Assembly: GCF_002746455.1 (NCBI RefSeq)
Contig: NZ_NWUW01000004.1
Coordinates: forward strand, 1-64,000
Length of the DNA stretch: 64,000 bases
Origin: Bacillus fungorum
GTDB taxonomy: Bacteria; Bacillota; Bacilli; Bacillales; Bacillaceae_G
Direction: 5' to 3'
Numbering within the stretch: the first letter of the stretch is position 1; each line of letters opens with the position of its first letter. The notes under the pieces were generated by a model. That model had not been told where the DNA came from. It worked only from the letters and a program-made list of their open reading frames with translations, and did not search any database. The position numbers were made by a program, and so were the translations under genes. Positions 63,520 to 64,000 of this stretch are shown here, piece by piece.

Positions 63520-64000
63520 TTACTTTGTATCTTGGATAATTGTTTGTAAAATAGATTCCCATATGTCAGGATCGTCAGTTAAGAAATGTCCTGCATCTTT
63601 CATATGAATCATAGCTAACTTAATATCTTCATCTGTTTGAATAAATTGTTGATCCCATTTGCATAAATGTGTATTTCCCTTTTTCAGCCCCTGTATATAT
63701 TTTTCAGGGTTCTTTTCCATTTGCTTTTTTTGAGTACGGTATACCCATTTTAATAGCAAAGGTAATTGTTTGGAGATAAAGAAAGCAATCCGATTTTCAC
63801 GGCACATACTAGCTGGCGGCTTTTCATCTTCAAACGGAGTTGCACTAGAAACCATCTGTACGGATTGTAAGCGTTCAGGAATTTGGTAAGCGCAAGCAGC
63901 TGCATAAGCGCCTCCTCCTGAAACCCCTATAATAGAAAAAGTTTGGAGCTTTAGCTGATCTGCTAATTCATTTACATCTTCTGCCCAATCCAGAACTGTT
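63520..64000 (-). CDS. Alpha/beta hydrolase, 5' end outside window, internally shortened
   Basis: The frame enters at the window edge and reads VLDWAEDVNELADQLKLQTF, then the nucleophile elbow IGVSGGGAYAAACAY and continues to GHFLTDDPDIWESILQTII. The last part carries the catalytic His (GHF). Between KLAMIHMKD and AGHFLTDD the usual 60 or so residues, including the second cap part and the acidic triad residue strand, are absent, although the frame is open. So it is probably an in-frame deletion product. Confidence 0.68.
   Translation of the reverse strand, partial: TVLDWAEDVNELADQLKLQTFSIIGVSGGGAYAAACAYQIPERLQSVQMVSSATPFEDEKPPASMCRENRIAFFISKQLPLLLKWVYRTQKKQMEKNPEKYIQGLKKGNTHLCKWDQQFIQTDEDIKLAMIHMKDAGHFLTDDPDIWESILQTIIQDTK

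Overview
The window is a low-GC Gram-positive chromosome segment that reads as Bacillus cereus group (cereus/thuringiensis/anthracis). The evidence is a class IV PHA locus (phaJ-phaP-phaQ / phaR-phaB-phaC), a 2-aminoethylphosphonate operon, an IlsA-type NEAT-LRR-SLH surface protein, two sporulation-type sensor kinases, a Spo0E-like phosphatase, a group I intron in nrdE, and strong AGGAGG-type ribosome sites with frequent TTG/GTG starts. No rRNA, tRNA or CRISPR array was seen.

Layout. 0-4.5 kb: polyhydroxybutyrate synthesis, granule proteins and their PadR repressor. 4.5-7.8 kb: a DadA/glycine-oxidase-like flavoprotein, a KtrB/TrkH potassium channel subunit and two small proteins. 8-15 kb: phosphonate (AEP) ABC transporter, PhnX, PhnW, a decayed saccharopine-dehydrogenase-like gene and a DeoR regulator. 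15-19.4 kb: Fur-controlled ilsA, a catalytically degenerate MtnB paralogue and a CBS-ACT protein. 19.4-27 kb: polysaccharide deacetylase, Spo0E-like protein, two histidine kinases, MarR, PepF and DinB. 27-30 kb: preQ1 riboswitch and queCDEF. 30-32.5 kb: small proteins, a histidine phosphatase and a GNAT protein. 32.8-37.5 kb: NrdR boxes, nrdI, nrdE split by a group I intron carrying a broken GIY-YIG endonuclease gene, and nrdF. 37.6-41.3 kb: GntR regulator and two ABC exporters. 41.4-46.5 kb: CPBP protease with an AbrB-like tail, Lrp, AhpD-like protein, SseB, LD-carboxypeptidase and nitronate monooxygenase. 46.5-50.9 kb: the dltXABCD operon on the minus strand. 51.2-56.4 kb: M20 amidohydrolase, a dispersed repeat, a Fur-controlled operon (small basic protein, flavodoxin, RecB/AddB-like Fe-S protein), a phosphotransferase and small proteins. 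56.4-60.7 kb: MATE, uppP, thioredoxin-like protein, YrvL and MarR. 60.8-64 kb: an accessory stretch holding remnants of transposon ends, a MarR/GNAT pair around a 41-bp palindrome, a broken EamA permease and a shortened alpha/beta hydrolase.

Themes. Iron control appears twice (ilsA and the flavodoxin operon, both with near-perfect Fur palindromes). Gene decay by clean internal deletion appears three times (13.8, 43.8 and 63.6 kb), in each case joining the N- and C-terminal ends of a recognisable enzyme. The most unusual items are the intron placed directly after the codon of the ribonucleotide reductase radical cysteine, the Fe-S RecB-like protein with an apparently degenerate nuclease core in an iron-starvation operon, the ligand-less MtnB paralogue, and the mosaic of IS231-like and Tn4430-like ends near 61 kb. 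Family names are assigned from sequence motifs and memory; no database search was run.
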